Source of the DNA: Pseudomonas sp. PDM18 | GTDB lineage: Bacteria > Pseudomonadota > Gammaproteobacteria > Pseudomonadales > Pseudomonadaceae | Reading direction: 5' to 3' | Assembly: GCF_014852585.1 (NCBI RefSeq) | Contig: NZ_JACVBX010000024.1 | Coordinates: forward strand, 1-35,210 | Length of the DNA stretch: 35,210 bases | Shown: positions 16,235 to 23,592 of the stretch, in pieces | Position numbering within the stretch: the first letter of the stretch is position 1 | Layout: every line of letters begins with the position of its first letter | Notes under the pieces: model-generated | Told to the model about the DNA's origin: nothing | The model's input: the letters and a program-made list of their open reading frames with translations, nothing else | The model's database searches: none | Program-made: the position numbers and the translations under genes

Positions 16235-17453
16235 CGGCGGGGCCACCTGGTTCGCCAAGAACAGCGACCGCGAGCCCGCCGAAGCGCAACGCCTGATCCG
16301 CCTGGAGGCCGTGCACGGCGACAGCGCGGCCACGGTGCGCACCAGCTACCTGGAGATCCCCCAGACCGCCAATCGCCACGGCGTCATCCTCAGCCGGCCG
16401 GCCTGGCTGTGGGGCGCGGAAATGGGCGTCAACGACAAGGGCGTGGCCATCGGCAACGAAGCCGTGTTCACCAAACTGACCGAGCGCGACGGCGAAGCCC
16501 TGCTGGGCATGGACCTGCTGCGCCTGGGCCTGGAGCGCGGCGGCAGCGCCCGCGAAGCCCTGGCGGTGATCACCGAATTGCTGGAACGCCACGGCCAGGG
16601 CGGCCCGGCCGGCTACCGCAATAAACGCCTGCGCTACGACAACAGCTACCTGATCGCCGACCGCGACGAAGCCTGGGTGCTGGAGACCGCCGGGCGCCTG
16701 TGGGCGGCGAAGAAGGTCGAACGCTGGGCCATCTCCAACGCCCTGAGCCTTGGCCACGACTACGACCTCGCCAGCTCCAACCTGGAAACCCAGGCGCGCC
16801 GCTTCGGCTGCTGGAACGGCCGCGGCGACTTCCACTTCGCCCGCGCGTTCGATGGCCGCGTGCTGCCGTGGATCGCGGGTGCGCACCAGCGCCGCCAGCT
16901 CAACGAAGACTTTCTCGCCCACTGCCCAGCCCAGGTAGACTGGCTGGCGCTGGTGGTCGCGCTGCGCAGCCATGGCCACCGCGGGCACCGCTTCCACCTG
17001 CACGACAACCGGCAGATCTGCCTGCACGCCGGCAGCTTCTGGCGCCCCTCGCAGACCACCGCCAGCCTCATCGCCCGGCTCGACGCCGATGCCCCGCGCC
17101 TGGCCGCCACCGGCACCTCCGCGCCGTGCCTGTCGATCTTCCAGCCGCTGGGCTTCGAGGAGCGCGCCGGCGAAGGGCTGCTCAGCCGCGAAAGCGACGC
17201 TGTGGAAGATTCCCTGTGGTGGCGCTTCGAGACGGTGCACCAGCGCGCCCTGGTCGACCCCGGTTTCGCCGACGCCTTGCGCGCCGGTCACGGCTGGCTG
17301 GAAACCGAGTTGCTCAGCGCCCTGGATCGGCGCACGCTGGATTGGCCGCGCCTGGCCGCCGAAGGCCAGGCCTGGCACGACGCCTGGCACCAGCTGGCGC
17401 TGCAGCAGGCGCCGCGCCCGTCGCGCTGGTGGCGGCTGAACGCTGTGCGCTGA
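16209..17453 (+). CDS. Ntn-hydrolase, peptidase C69 / secernin-like
   Basis: The 414-residue protein starts MCDTLVLRSGGATWFAKNSDR; loss of the first Met would expose Cys2 as N-terminal nucleophile, the hallmark of C69 dipeptidases and secernins. Further family features are NSDRE, WGAEMGVNDKGVAIGNEAV (residues about 69-87) and the NSYLIAD-EAWVLETAG strand pair. Members hydrolyse amide bonds in dipeptides or N-acyl compounds. I chose ATG 16209 because it gives the Cys2 start and has GGGGAGGA just upstream; the open frame from 15867 lies inside the oxidase gene. The 26-base overlap with the amine oxidase suggests linked function, for example releasing an amine that the oxidase then uses. That link is inference. 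Confidence 0.83.
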   Translation: MCDTLVLRSGGATWFAKNSDREPAEAQRLIRLEAVHGDSAATVRTSYLEIPQTANRHGVILSRPAWLWGAEMGVNDKGVAIGNEAVFTKLTERDGEALLGMDLLRLGLERGGSAREALAVITELLERHGQGGPAGYRNKRLRYDNSYLIADRDEAWVLETAGRLWAAKKVERWAISNALSLGHDYDLASSNLETQARRFGCWNGRGDFHFARAFDGRVLPWIAGAHQRRQLNEDFLAHCPAQVDWLALVVALRSHGHRGHRFHLHDNRQICLHAGSFWRPSQTTASLIARLDADAPRLAATGTSAPCLSIFQPLGFEERAGEGLLSRESDAVEDSLWWRFETVHQRALVDPGFADALRAGHGWLETELLSALDRRTLDWPRLAAEGQAWHDAWHQLALQQAPRPSRWWRLNAVR

Positions 17454-17517
17454 TGCGGCTTGTCAGTCACGCCCTTGCTGCGTAAGGTGCCGCCAGCCAA
17501 ATGATGAGGAGCCGGAC

Positions 17518-18162
17518 ATGAGCGAGCTGCAGGAACTGTTCGACAACAACGCCCGCTGGGCCGAAGCGATCAAGCAGGAAGACCCCGACTTCTTCGCCAA
17601 ACTGGCTCGCCAGCAAACGCCCGAATACCTGTGGATCGGCTGCTCCGATGCGCGCGTGCCGTCCAACCAGATCGTCGGCCTGCTGCCCGGCGAGCTGTTC
17701 GTCCACCGCAACGTCGCCAACGTCGTGCTGCACACCGACCTCAACTGCCTGTCGGTCATTCAGTTCGCCGTCGACGTGCTCAAGGTCAAGCACATCCTGG
17801 TCACCGGCCACTATGGCTGCGGTGGCGTGCGCGCCGCGTTGCACCACACCCAGCTCGGTCTGATCGACGGCTGGCTGCGCACCATCCGTGACCTCGCCTA
17901 CGAATACCGCGACCACCTCGGCCAGTTCGAGAAGGAAGAGGAGCGCGTCGACCGCCTCTGCGAGCTCAACGTCATCCAGCAGGTCGCCAACGTCAGCCAC
18001 ACCAGCATCGTCCAGAACGCCTGGCACCGCGGCCAGAAGATCTCCGTGCACGGCTGCATCTACGGCATCAAGGACGGTATCTGGAAGGACCTCAACGTCA
18101 CCGTCAGCGGCCTCGAGCAACTGCCGCCGCAATACCGCCTGCGCCCGCTCGGCCAGTCTTGA
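17518..18162 (+). CDS. can: Beta-class carbonic anhydrase
   Basis: The 214-residue protein has the zinc ligands of beta-carbonic anhydrases at the same positions as E. coli Can: Cys42 and Asp44 with Arg46 (GCSDAR), His98 and Cys101 (GHYGCGG). It interconverts carbon dioxide and bicarbonate and supplies bicarbonate for biosynthesis at low CO2. GAGGAG at 17505-17510 precedes ATG 17518. The stop overlaps the start of the dehydrogenase-family gene (TTGA), so the two are likely co-translated. The name can is given by similarity to the E. coli gene; pseudomonads carry several beta-carbonic anhydrases. Confidence 0.92.
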   Translation: MSELQELFDNNARWAEAIKQEDPDFFAKLARQQTPEYLWIGCSDARVPSNQIVGLLPGELFVHRNVANVVLHTDLNCLSVIQFAVDVLKVKHILVTGHYGCGGVRAALHHTQLGLIDGWLRTIRDLAYEYRDHLGQFEKEEERVDRLCELNVIQQVANVSHTSIVQNAWHRGQKISVHGCIYGIKDGIWKDLNVTVSGLEQLPPQYRLRPLGQS

Positions 18163-19160
18163 GCCGACGCCTTTGCGTCATCCCCGGTGACGGCATCGGC
18201 CGCGAGGTCGTGCCCGTCGCCGTGGCGGTGCTGCAACGTCTGCTGCCCGACCTGCAGGTAGAAGAAGCCGAAGCCGGCTGGGACTGCTTCCAGCGCCACG
18301 GCACCTCCGTTCCCGACGCCACTTACGAATGCCTGCGCGCCTGCGGCGCGGGGTTGTTCGGTGCCGTTTCCTCTCCCAGCCACAAGGTCGAGGGCTACCG
18401 CAGCGCCATCCTTAGCCTGCGCCAGATGCTGGCGCTGAACCTCAATCTGCGGCCCGTGCGTTCCCGCCCGGTTGTATCGCCTCGCGCCGGCATCGACCTG
18501 CTGGTCCTGCGGGAAAACAGCGAAGGCCTCTACAGCGGCCGCGAACACTGGGAATCCGACGGCGTCGCCATCGCCGAACGGGTGATCAGCCGCGCCGCCT
18601 GTGAGCGCCTCGCCGCTGGCGCCGCCGAGCTCGCCCGCTTTCGCCAGGCAAGGCGCATCACCCTGGTGCACAAGGCCAACATCCTGCCGCTCACCTGCGG
18701 CCTGTTCCGTGACACCTGCCGCGCCGTGCTGGCCGAAGACGGTTGGAGCGACGTGCTCGACGAACGCCTCGTCGACGTCGCCGCCCTGCAACTGGTCGAA
18801 CGCCCGGAAGCCTTCGACCTGATCGTCACCACCAACCTTTTCGGCGACATCCTCTCCGACCTCGCCAGCCACTGGGGCGGCGGCCTCGGTCTCGCACCCT
18901 CGCTCAACCTCGGCGCAGGCATCGCCCTGGTCGAACCTGTCCATGGCAGCGCTCCAGACATCGCCGGCTCCGGCCGCGCCAATCCTCTGGCCGCGATTCT
19001 CAGCGCCGGCATGTTGCTGCGGCACTACTGGCAACTGCCGGAACTGGCGGAGCGGATCGATAGGGCGGTGGATGCGTTCTTGCAGGAGGAGGGGAGTGTG
19101 GATTTCGGCGGGGAGACGACGCGGGTAATCGGGCAGGGTGTTATGCAGCGGTTGGGCTGA
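18159..19160 (+). CDS. Isocitrate/isopropylmalate dehydrogenase family protein
   Basis: The 333-residue protein shows the family landmarks in order: IPGDGIG near the start, a substrate loop GYRSAILSLRQ followed by NLRPVR, LRENSEGLYSG, the catalytic lysine in LVHKANILPL, the metal-binding aspartates in TNLFGDILSDL, and the nucleotide-site sequence EPVHGSAPDIAGSGRANP. The loop is closer to NAD-dependent isocitrate or homoisocitrate dehydrogenases than to LeuB, but the substrate is not certain. It would oxidatively decarboxylate a 2-hydroxy-3-carboxy acid. The start is TTG 18159, overlapping the carbonic anhydrase stop by four bases. The CO2 released and the neighbouring carbonic anhydrase make a plausible pairing; this is inference. 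Confidence 0.83.
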   Translation: MSRRLCVIPGDGIGREVVPVAVAVLQRLLPDLQVEEAEAGWDCFQRHGTSVPDATYECLRACGAGLFGAVSSPSHKVEGYRSAILSLRQMLALNLNLRPVRSRPVVSPRAGIDLLVLRENSEGLYSGREHWESDGVAIAERVISRAACERLAAGAAELARFRQARRITLVHKANILPLTCGLFRDTCRAVLAEDGWSDVLDERLVDVAALQLVERPEAFDLIVTTNLFGDILSDLASHWGGGLGLAPSLNLGAGIALVEPVHGSAPDIAGSGRANPLAAILSAGMLLRHYWQLPELAERIDRAVDAFLQEEGSVDFGGETTRVIGQGVMQRLG

Positions 19161-19198
19161 GCAGCAGAGCGCGAAGCGCTGCCAGCCTGTGTGTTAGC

Positions 19199-19612
19199 GT
19201 GCGCCATCCCTCAACGCATGTAGACAAGGATGATCCTGCGCTTCTTCAAACCTTCTGGCGGAAGCTTCTCATTGCCGTTGGCCTTTACTACATGACGGCC
19301 TTCTTGGCGGGAGTAAACAGCGCCATCCGCGACCACATGCGAGACGACTTCGCCGCGATGGTAGTGGGGCAGAAGTATGCGACCGAGATTAAGCGCATCT
19401 ACAAGGAATACCGCTGCGAGGCTCAGGAAAAGATCTATGAGTTGACCAGCAGTATGGCGAATGAGTCTCGCAGCCAGGGGCTGAATGACCAATTGGACAG
19501 AAAAATGGCTGTATTTGCCTGGGCAAAAAGTCTACTGATTGCCCTGTTGAGCTATTTCGCGGCGTGTATTGCCTGCACTGTTGGTGCGCATCGCGGAACC
19601 GAACGGGCGTGA
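19199..19612 (+). CDS. Small membrane protein of unknown function
   Basis: I do not recognise the family. The 137-residue product has two membrane helices, about residues 23-40 (LLIAVGLYYMTAFLAGV) and 109-128 (SLLIALLSYFAACIACTVGA), with a charged, helical stretch of about 65 residues between, which probably lies on one side of the membrane. The first available start is GTG 19199; its ribosome-binding site is poor, so the start is doubtful. Base composition is visibly more AT-rich than the genes around it, which suggests recent gain or weak selection. It overlaps the next small membrane gene by four bases (GTGA), which supports both as real genes. Confidence 0.55.
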   Translation: MRHPSTHVDKDDPALLQTFWRKLLIAVGLYYMTAFLAGVNSAIRDHMRDDFAAMVVGQKYATEIKRIYKEYRCEAQEKIYELTSSMANESRSQGLNDQLDRKMAVFAWAKSLLIALLSYFAACIACTVGAHRGTERA

Positions 19613-19953
19613 AGCTGCTGATACTGGCCCTGGCGCTCGTGGTGCCTCCGGCTCTCCTGTTCTGGCGTGCATCGCAACTGGCTTGGCCGGTACGCTACCT
19701 GCTCGCTGTCCTGCCTGCGGTCTATACCGGCATCGGCTGGCAATTGGGCTCTTGGGGATACGCTTACGCCAACTGCCAGGGCGGGGCGAAGAATCTGCAT
19801 GATTGCCTGGCCGGTGGCGCGGACATCACCGCCTGGGTTGGCCACGGCCTGTTCCTGATGATTCCCTTCTTGTTCCTCGGTGCGCCCCTGTCGCTCTGGT
19901 TCCTGATCGATACCGCCGCCAGGCAGATCGGCCAGTCCCGCTCGCCGCAATGA
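19609..19953 (+). CDS. Small hydrophobic membrane protein of unknown function
   Basis: The 114-residue product is almost all membrane: helices at about 2-18 (LLILALALVVPPALLFW), 25-46 (VRYLLAVLPAVYTGIGWQLG) and 77-100 (LFLMIPFLFLGAPLSLWFL), with a CQGGAKNLHDC loop that could form a disulfide. GTG 19609 lies in the overlap GTGA with the upstream gene; the frame is open to 19564 but only inside that gene. I do not recognise the family. The paired layout suggests that the two proteins work together. Confidence 0.55.
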   Translation: MKLLILALALVVPPALLFWRASQLAWPVRYLLAVLPAVYTGIGWQLGSWGYAYANCQGGAKNLHDCLAGGADITAWVGHGLFLMIPFLFLGAPLSLWFLIDTAARQIGQSRSPQ

Positions 19954-20014
19954 CCTTCGCCGGGCACACCGGCGAACTAAGCTCAAGGCACCACTTTCCC
20001 AAAGGTCCCCCGGC

Positions 20015-20716
20015 ATGTGCGGACGCTACGTCAGCCCTGAAGAGGCCGCCATCGAACGCTATTGGCACATCGGCGCACGCACGCCGCCACGCGGGCTGGA
20101 GGCCTGCTACAACGTCGCCCCGACCATGACCGTGCCCATACTGCGCCACGACGAACGTGGCCAGCTCGAACTGCTGCCTGCTCGCTGGGGCTTGATCCCC
20201 AGCTGGTGGAAGGAGTCCACCCTGCCGCGCTTCTCGTTCAATGCTCGCAGCGAGGAAGCCGCTGGCAAACCCCTCTGGCGCCAAGCCCTGCGTAGCACCC
20301 GCTGCCTCATGCCTGCACTGGGCTGGTACGAATGGAACGAGAAGGAAACCCTACGCAACCCTGCCGGCCGCCAGGTGCACCAGCCGTATTTCATCCACAG
20401 CCCCACCGCCCCCATCATCGCCATCGCCGGCCTCTGGTCCCTGTGGACAAATCCCAACGGCGAGCCCGTCCTGTCCTGCGCGCTGCTGACCAAATCCGCC
20501 GCTCTGAGCATTGAGGTCATCCACCACCGCATGCCCGTGGTGCTGGCGCCGGAGAACTTCGAGGAGTGGTTATCCGCTCCCACGTGCAGTGAAGCGCTGG
20601 GCGACTTGGTTCTCTATTCGCGTGAGGACTTCGTGGGGAATCGAGTGTCGTTGGGGGTTAATGACGTGCGGAACGATTCGGTTGAGCTGATCGCTGCCGT
20701 CACGCGCTTGCACTGA
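20015..20716 (+). CDS. SRAP-domain protein, YedK/HMCES family
   Basis: The 233-residue protein begins MCGRYVSPEE; Cys2 becomes the N-terminal nucleophile that forms a stable thiazolidine link with abasic sites in single-stranded DNA. The other family residues are visible: Asn33 in YNVAPT, Asn76 in FNARSE, Glu106 in GWYEW and His170 in HHRMP (E. coli YedK uses Cys2, Asn75, Glu105 and His160). It protects abasic sites at replication forks. It stands alone between the small membrane genes and the IS element. The 3' end is intact, 138 bases from the IS. Confidence 0.92.
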   Translation: MCGRYVSPEEAAIERYWHIGARTPPRGLEACYNVAPTMTVPILRHDERGQLELLPARWGLIPSWWKESTLPRFSFNARSEEAAGKPLWRQALRSTRCLMPALGWYEWNEKETLRNPAGRQVHQPYFIHSPTAPIIAIAGLWSLWTNPNGEPVLSCALLTKSAALSIEVIHHRMPVVLAPENFEEWLSAPTCSEALGDLVLYSREDFVGNRVSLGVNDVRNDSVELIAAVTRLH

Positions 20717-20854
20717 ACGGTGGTGGCGGAACTCTTGACGGCCCGCTTCAAATACTCAGGTCGCTGCTTTGCGTGATGGCAAACCAATGGCTACTTTGTC
20801 AGAACCACTCAAATCCAAGGACGGCACTATGAATACCAGCACTCTACTGCCTGA
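20717..20854. other. AT-richer spacer before the IS, with a possible interrupted gene start
   Basis: No complete gene is seen. ATG 20829, with AAGGAC eight bases upstream, opens a frame (MNTSTLLPDE) that runs into the IS end at 20855 and stops at 20876 inside it. It may be the 5' end of a gene cut by the insertion. Confidence 0.3.
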
Positions 20855-20880
20855 TGAATCGCCCCGGCTTTCCTAGACAT
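20855..20880. repeat. Terminal inverted repeat of the IS (orfB end)
   Basis: It begins TGAATCGCCCC and pairs imperfectly with 22061-22085. The orfB stop codon lies inside it. Confidence 0.8.
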
Positions 20881-21718
20881 TTTCCAAGCTCTGGAAATAG
20901 CGTTTCTCAAACTCCACTGGCGATAGCTGCATAGCGCTGCTGTGCCGGCGTGTGGGGTTATAAAACATCTCGATGTAATCGAACACATCACTGCGAGCTT
21001 CTTCGCGAGTGGCATAGGTTTTTCGTCGGATGCGTTCGCGCTTCAGCAACTGGAAAAAGCTTTCTGCCACGGCGTTATCGTGACAGTTACCGCGTCGGCT
21101 CATGCTGCTGATCAGGTTGTTAGCCTTGAGGAAACTCTGCCAGTCCGAGCTGCTGAACTGGCTGCCCTGGTCGGAGTGGATCATCACTTCCTGCTTGGGC
21201 TTGCGTCGCCAAACCGCCATCAATAAGGCATCGATAGCTAAGTCGCTGCACATCCGAGATTTCATCGACCAGCCGATCACCTGGCGCGAAAACAGATCCA
21301 GCACCACCGCCAAGTACAACCAGCCTTCATAAGTGCGGATGTAAGTGATGTCAGTGACCCAGACCTTGTTCGGCTCGCTGACGGTAAATTGCCGCTCCAG
21401 ACGGTTGGGCGAAGCCACCGTGGGCTTGCCGCCGTAGTAGCCGGGCCGACGACGATAGCCGGTCTGCGAGCGCAACCCTTCCCCCCGCATCAGGCGGGCT
21501 ACGCGATGCCGGCCACAGGACTCTCCCAGCTCACGCAGGTCGTCGTGGATCTTGCGATAGCCGTAGACCCCACCGCTTTCCAGCCAGGCATGTTTGATCA
21601 ATCCGAGCAGGCGCTGATCTTCCTTAGCGCGTACGGATTTCGGCTCGGCCAGCCAGGCGTAGTAACCGCTGGGATGCACCTTGAGGGTCTGGCAGAGACG
21701 TCGAACCGGGTACTCCAC
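20873..21718 (-). CDS. IS3-family transposase OrfB, DDE integrase domain
   Basis: The 281-residue product has the HTH_21-like N-terminal part (VYGYRKIHDDL) and the integrase core with the DDE residues in WVTDITYI, HSDQGSQF and NAVAESFF, and ends YNPTRRHSSAMQLSPVEFEKRY. It is probably made mainly as an OrfAB fusion through -1 frameshifting: the OrfB frame is open upstream of GTG 21718 back to the slip site in orfA, reading KYAFISKLSV before the start shown here. No stop or frameshift damages the domain, so the element could be active. Confidence 0.92.
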   Translation of the reverse strand: MEYPVRRLCQTLKVHPSGYYAWLAEPKSVRAKEDQRLLGLIKHAWLESGGVYGYRKIHDDLRELGESCGRHRVARLMRGEGLRSQTGYRRRPGYYGGKPTVASPNRLERQFTVSEPNKVWVTDITYIRTYEGWLYLAVVLDLFSRQVIGWSMKSRMCSDLAIDALLMAVWRRKPKQEVMIHSDQGSQFSSSDWQSFLKANNLISSMSRRGNCHDNAVAESFFQLLKRERIRRKTYATREEARSDVFDYIEMFYNPTRRHSSAMQLSPVEFEKRYFQSLENV

Positions 21719-21744
21719 CGACAGCTTGCTGATGAAGGCGTACT

Positions 21745-22023
21745 TCAGCCGGACTCCTTGGCAAAGTACGCGGCGGCCTTTTTTAGGATGTCTCGCTCTT
21801 CGGTCACCCGCTTGAGTTCGGCGCGCAAACGACGCAGTTCGGCTTGCTGATCACCTTCTTGCTGCCGCTGTTCCTGGGGCTTGCTATAGCGCCTGATCCA
21901 GACATAGAGGCTATGCACCGACACACCCAAACGCTCCGCCACATCCGCTACGCGCAGGCCGCGGTCGGTAACTTGTCTGACCGCTTCGATTTTGAATTCT
22001 TCGGGGTAACGCTGGTTGCTCAT
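21745..22023 (-). CDS. IS3-family OrfA, helix-turn-helix protein
   Basis: The 92-residue protein begins MSNQRYPEEFKIEAVRQVTDRG, the usual start of IS3 OrfA, with a helix-turn-helix (VADVAERLGVSVHSLYVWIRRY) and a leucine-zipper-like C-terminal helix (LRRLRAELKRVTEERDILKKA). It binds the IS ends and supplies the DNA-binding part of the OrfAB transposase. Confidence 0.92.
   Translation of the reverse strand: MSNQRYPEEFKIEAVRQVTDRGLRVADVAERLGVSVHSLYVWIRRYSKPQEQRQQEGDQQAELRRLRAELKRVTEERDILKKAAAYFAKESG
21778..21784 (-). other. Programmed -1 frameshift site in the IS transposase
   Basis: On the minus strand the heptamer A-AAA-AAG lies in orfA codons 80-82 in the correct phase (X-XXY-YYZ). OrfB is in the -1 frame, so slippage here yields the OrfAB fusion. 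Confidence 0.85.
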
Positions 22024-22060
22024 GGCACCTCCTGATGGGCCTCATTATGAGGCTTGGAGG

Positions 22061-22085
22061 TGTCTACGAAACTAGGGGCGATTCA
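22061..22085. repeat. Terminal inverted repeat of the IS (orfA end)
   Basis: It ends GGGGCGATTCA, the reverse complement of the left end. The IS promoter should lie between here and orfA (22024-22060). Confidence 0.8.
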
Positions 22086-22164
22086 CTATGGGAACTGAAT
22101 CGGAGGAGAAAGAGAAGGGAGTGGACAGCCTGTAGTCACTTCGTAGTCACGCAGGCAAAATAAA

Positions 22165-22196
22165 AAGGGGTTAGCTTGCGCTAACCCCTTCTTTTA
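22165..22196 (-). terminator. Terminator after tRNA-Met
   Basis: A perfect 11-bp stem (22165-22175 with 22180-22190) with a four-base loop is followed on the minus strand by a T-rich tract ending at 22161. It lies nine bases past the tRNA 3' end. Confidence 0.85.
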
Positions 22197-22198
22197 TA

Positions 22199-22275
22199 TG
22201 GTGGCTACACCGGGACTTGAACCTGGGACATCAGCATTATGAATGCTGCGCTCTAACCGACTGAGCTATGTAGCC
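22199..22275 (-). tRNA. tRNA-Met (CAT), elongator type
   Basis: The minus strand reads GGCTACATAGCTCAGTCGG and so on, with a 7-bp acceptor stem (GGCTACA/TGTAGCC), an anticodon loop TTCATAA with anticodon CAT, a GGTTCAAGTCC T-arm and an encoded CCA. The paired first acceptor base and the D-arm fit elongator rather than initiator tRNA-Met. The 77 bases include CCA. Confidence 0.96.
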
Positions 22276-22280
22276 GAGTG

Positions 22281-22315
22281 GCGCGCATTTTCCGCAGATC
22301 GAGGAGGGGTGTCAA
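22281..22315 (-). promoter_or_regulatory. Sigma-70 promoter of tRNA-Met
   Basis: On the minus strand a consensus TTGACA (22315-22310) stands 17 bases from GAAAAT (22292-22287). The following GCGCGC (22286-22281) is a GC-rich discriminator, typical of stable-RNA promoters under stringent control. The tRNA starts six bases further on. Confidence 0.8.
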
Positions 22316-22405
22316 CCCCTTTTCTTGAATATTATTCTGATCTATCAATCGTTTAGCCGGTCGCGCGAGATTCTCGCGATGAGCGGCGGGTTAGGGCGCC
22401 CATGA

Positions 22406-22436
22406 AAAAAGCCCCGGCGGGTGGCCGGGGCTTTTT
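22406..22436 (-). terminator. Terminator after ychF
   Basis: A GC-rich stem (GCCCCGGC 22411-22418 with GCCGGGGC 22424-22431) is flanked by A and T runs on both sides. On the minus strand it follows the ychF stop by 15 bases. Confidence 0.88.
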
Positions 22437-22451
22437 CGGGTCTAGCGGGGG

Positions 22452-23552
22452 TTAGACGTTGAAGCGGAAGTGCATCACGTCGCCATCCTTGACAATGTAT
22501 TCCTTGCCTTCCAAGCGCCATTTGCCGGCTTCTTTCGCGCCCTGTTCGCCCTTGAACTGGATGAAGTCGTCGTAGGCGACGACTTCGGCGCGGATGAAGC
22601 CTTTTTCGAAGTCGGTGTGGATCACGGCGGCAGCCTGCGGGGCGGTGGCGCCGACGCGGACGGTCCAGGCGCGGACTTCCTTCACGCCGGCGGTGAAGTA
22701 GGTCTGCAGGTGCAGCAGCTCGTAGCCGGCGCGGATCACACGGTTCAGGCCGGGCTCTTCGAGGCCGAGGGACTCGAGGAACATGTCCTTCTCTTCGCCA
22801 TCATCCAGTTCGGCGATCTCGGCTTCGATCTTGTTGCACACCGGTACGACCATGGCGCCTTCTTCTTCGGCGATGGCGCGCACGACATCCAGGTGCGGGT
22901 TGTTCTCGAAGCCGTCTTCGGCGACGTTGGCGATGTACATCACCGGCTTGCTGGTGAGCAGGTGGAAGCTGCGTACGAGGCGCTTCTCGTCATCGCCCAT
23001 GTTCTTCATCAGCGAGCGGGCGGGTTTGCCTTCGCTGAAGTGGGGGATGAGCTTTTCCAGCAGGGCTTTTTGCACCAGGGCGTCCTTGTCGCCGCCCTTG
23101 GCGTTGCGCGCGACCTTCTGCAGTTGCTTCTCGCAGCTGTCGAGGTCGGCGAAGATCAGTTCGAGGTCGATGATCTCGATGTCGCGCTTGGGGTCGACGC
23201 TGTTGGAGACGTGGATGACGTTCTCGTCTTCGAAGCAGCGCACGACGTGGGCGATGGCGTCGGTCTCGCGGATGTTGGCGAGGAACTTGTTGCCCAGGCC
23301 TTCACCCTTGGAGGCACCCGCTACCAGGCCGGCGATGTCGACGAATTCCATGGTGGTCGGGATTACGCGCTCGGGCTTGACGATCTCGGCCAGCGCATCG
23401 AGGCGGGCGTCGGGCATCGGTACGATGCCGCTGTTCGGCTCGATGGTGCAGAAGGGGAAGTTTTCCGCCGCGATGCCGGATTTGGTCAGGGCGTTGAACA
23501 GGGTGGACTTGCCGACGTTGGGCAGGCCGACGATGCCGCAATTGAATCCCAT
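22452..23552 (-). CDS. ychF: Ribosome-binding ATPase YchF (Obg family)
   Basis: The 366-residue protein has a P-loop GLPNVGKS (9-16), DIAGL (72-76), His114 (NVIHV), NVAE at 209-212 in place of the GTPase NKxD motif, which explains ATP preference, and a C-terminal TGS domain (about 280-366). YchF binds the ribosome and is linked to oxidative-stress responses. I chose ATG 23552, where the family starts MGFNCGIVG; the frame is open further upstream but lies in the gap and in pth. It follows pth by 40 bases, the usual pth-ychF order. Confidence 0.95.
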   Translation of the reverse strand: MGFNCGIVGLPNVGKSTLFNALTKSGIAAENFPFCTIEPNSGIVPMPDARLDALAEIVKPERVIPTTMEFVDIAGLVAGASKGEGLGNKFLANIRETDAIAHVVRCFEDENVIHVSNSVDPKRDIEIIDLELIFADLDSCEKQLQKVARNAKGGDKDALVQKALLEKLIPHFSEGKPARSLMKNMGDDEKRLVRSFHLLTSKPVMYIANVAEDGFENNPHLDVVRAIAEEEGAMVVPVCNKIEAEIAELDDGEEKDMFLESLGLEEPGLNRVIRAGYELLHLQTYFTAGVKEVRAWTVRVGATAPQAAAVIHTDFEKGFIRAEVVAYDDFIQFKGEQGAKEAGKWRLEGKEYIVKDGDVMHFRFNV

Positions 23553-23592
23553 GCTAGGTCCCTCGCGCCAGGTGGCGGAAATAGAGGTGTGA

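Larger units (their letters stand above)
20855..22085 (-). mobile_element. IS3-family insertion sequence, complete, 1,231 bp
   Basis: The element has matching ends: TGAATCGCCCC at 20855-20865 and its reverse complement at 22075-22085. Similarity continues inwards (TTTC-TAGACA), giving about 26-base imperfect inverted repeats. Inside are overlapping-frame transposase genes orfA and orfB on the minus strand with an A6G slip site, as usual for IS3. The three bases outside each end (TGA left, CTA right) do not match, so no target duplication is visible. Confidence 0.9.

Noticed and set aside
15855..17390. Minus-strand frame of 511 codons
   Set aside because: It is antisense to the oxidase end and the C69 gene, which carry clear catalytic motifs.
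20717..22198. Possible att duplication of the tRNA-Met 3' end
   Set aside because: TGGTGGC at 20718-20727 looks like the tRNA end for seven bases only and then diverges; no integrase gene is present.
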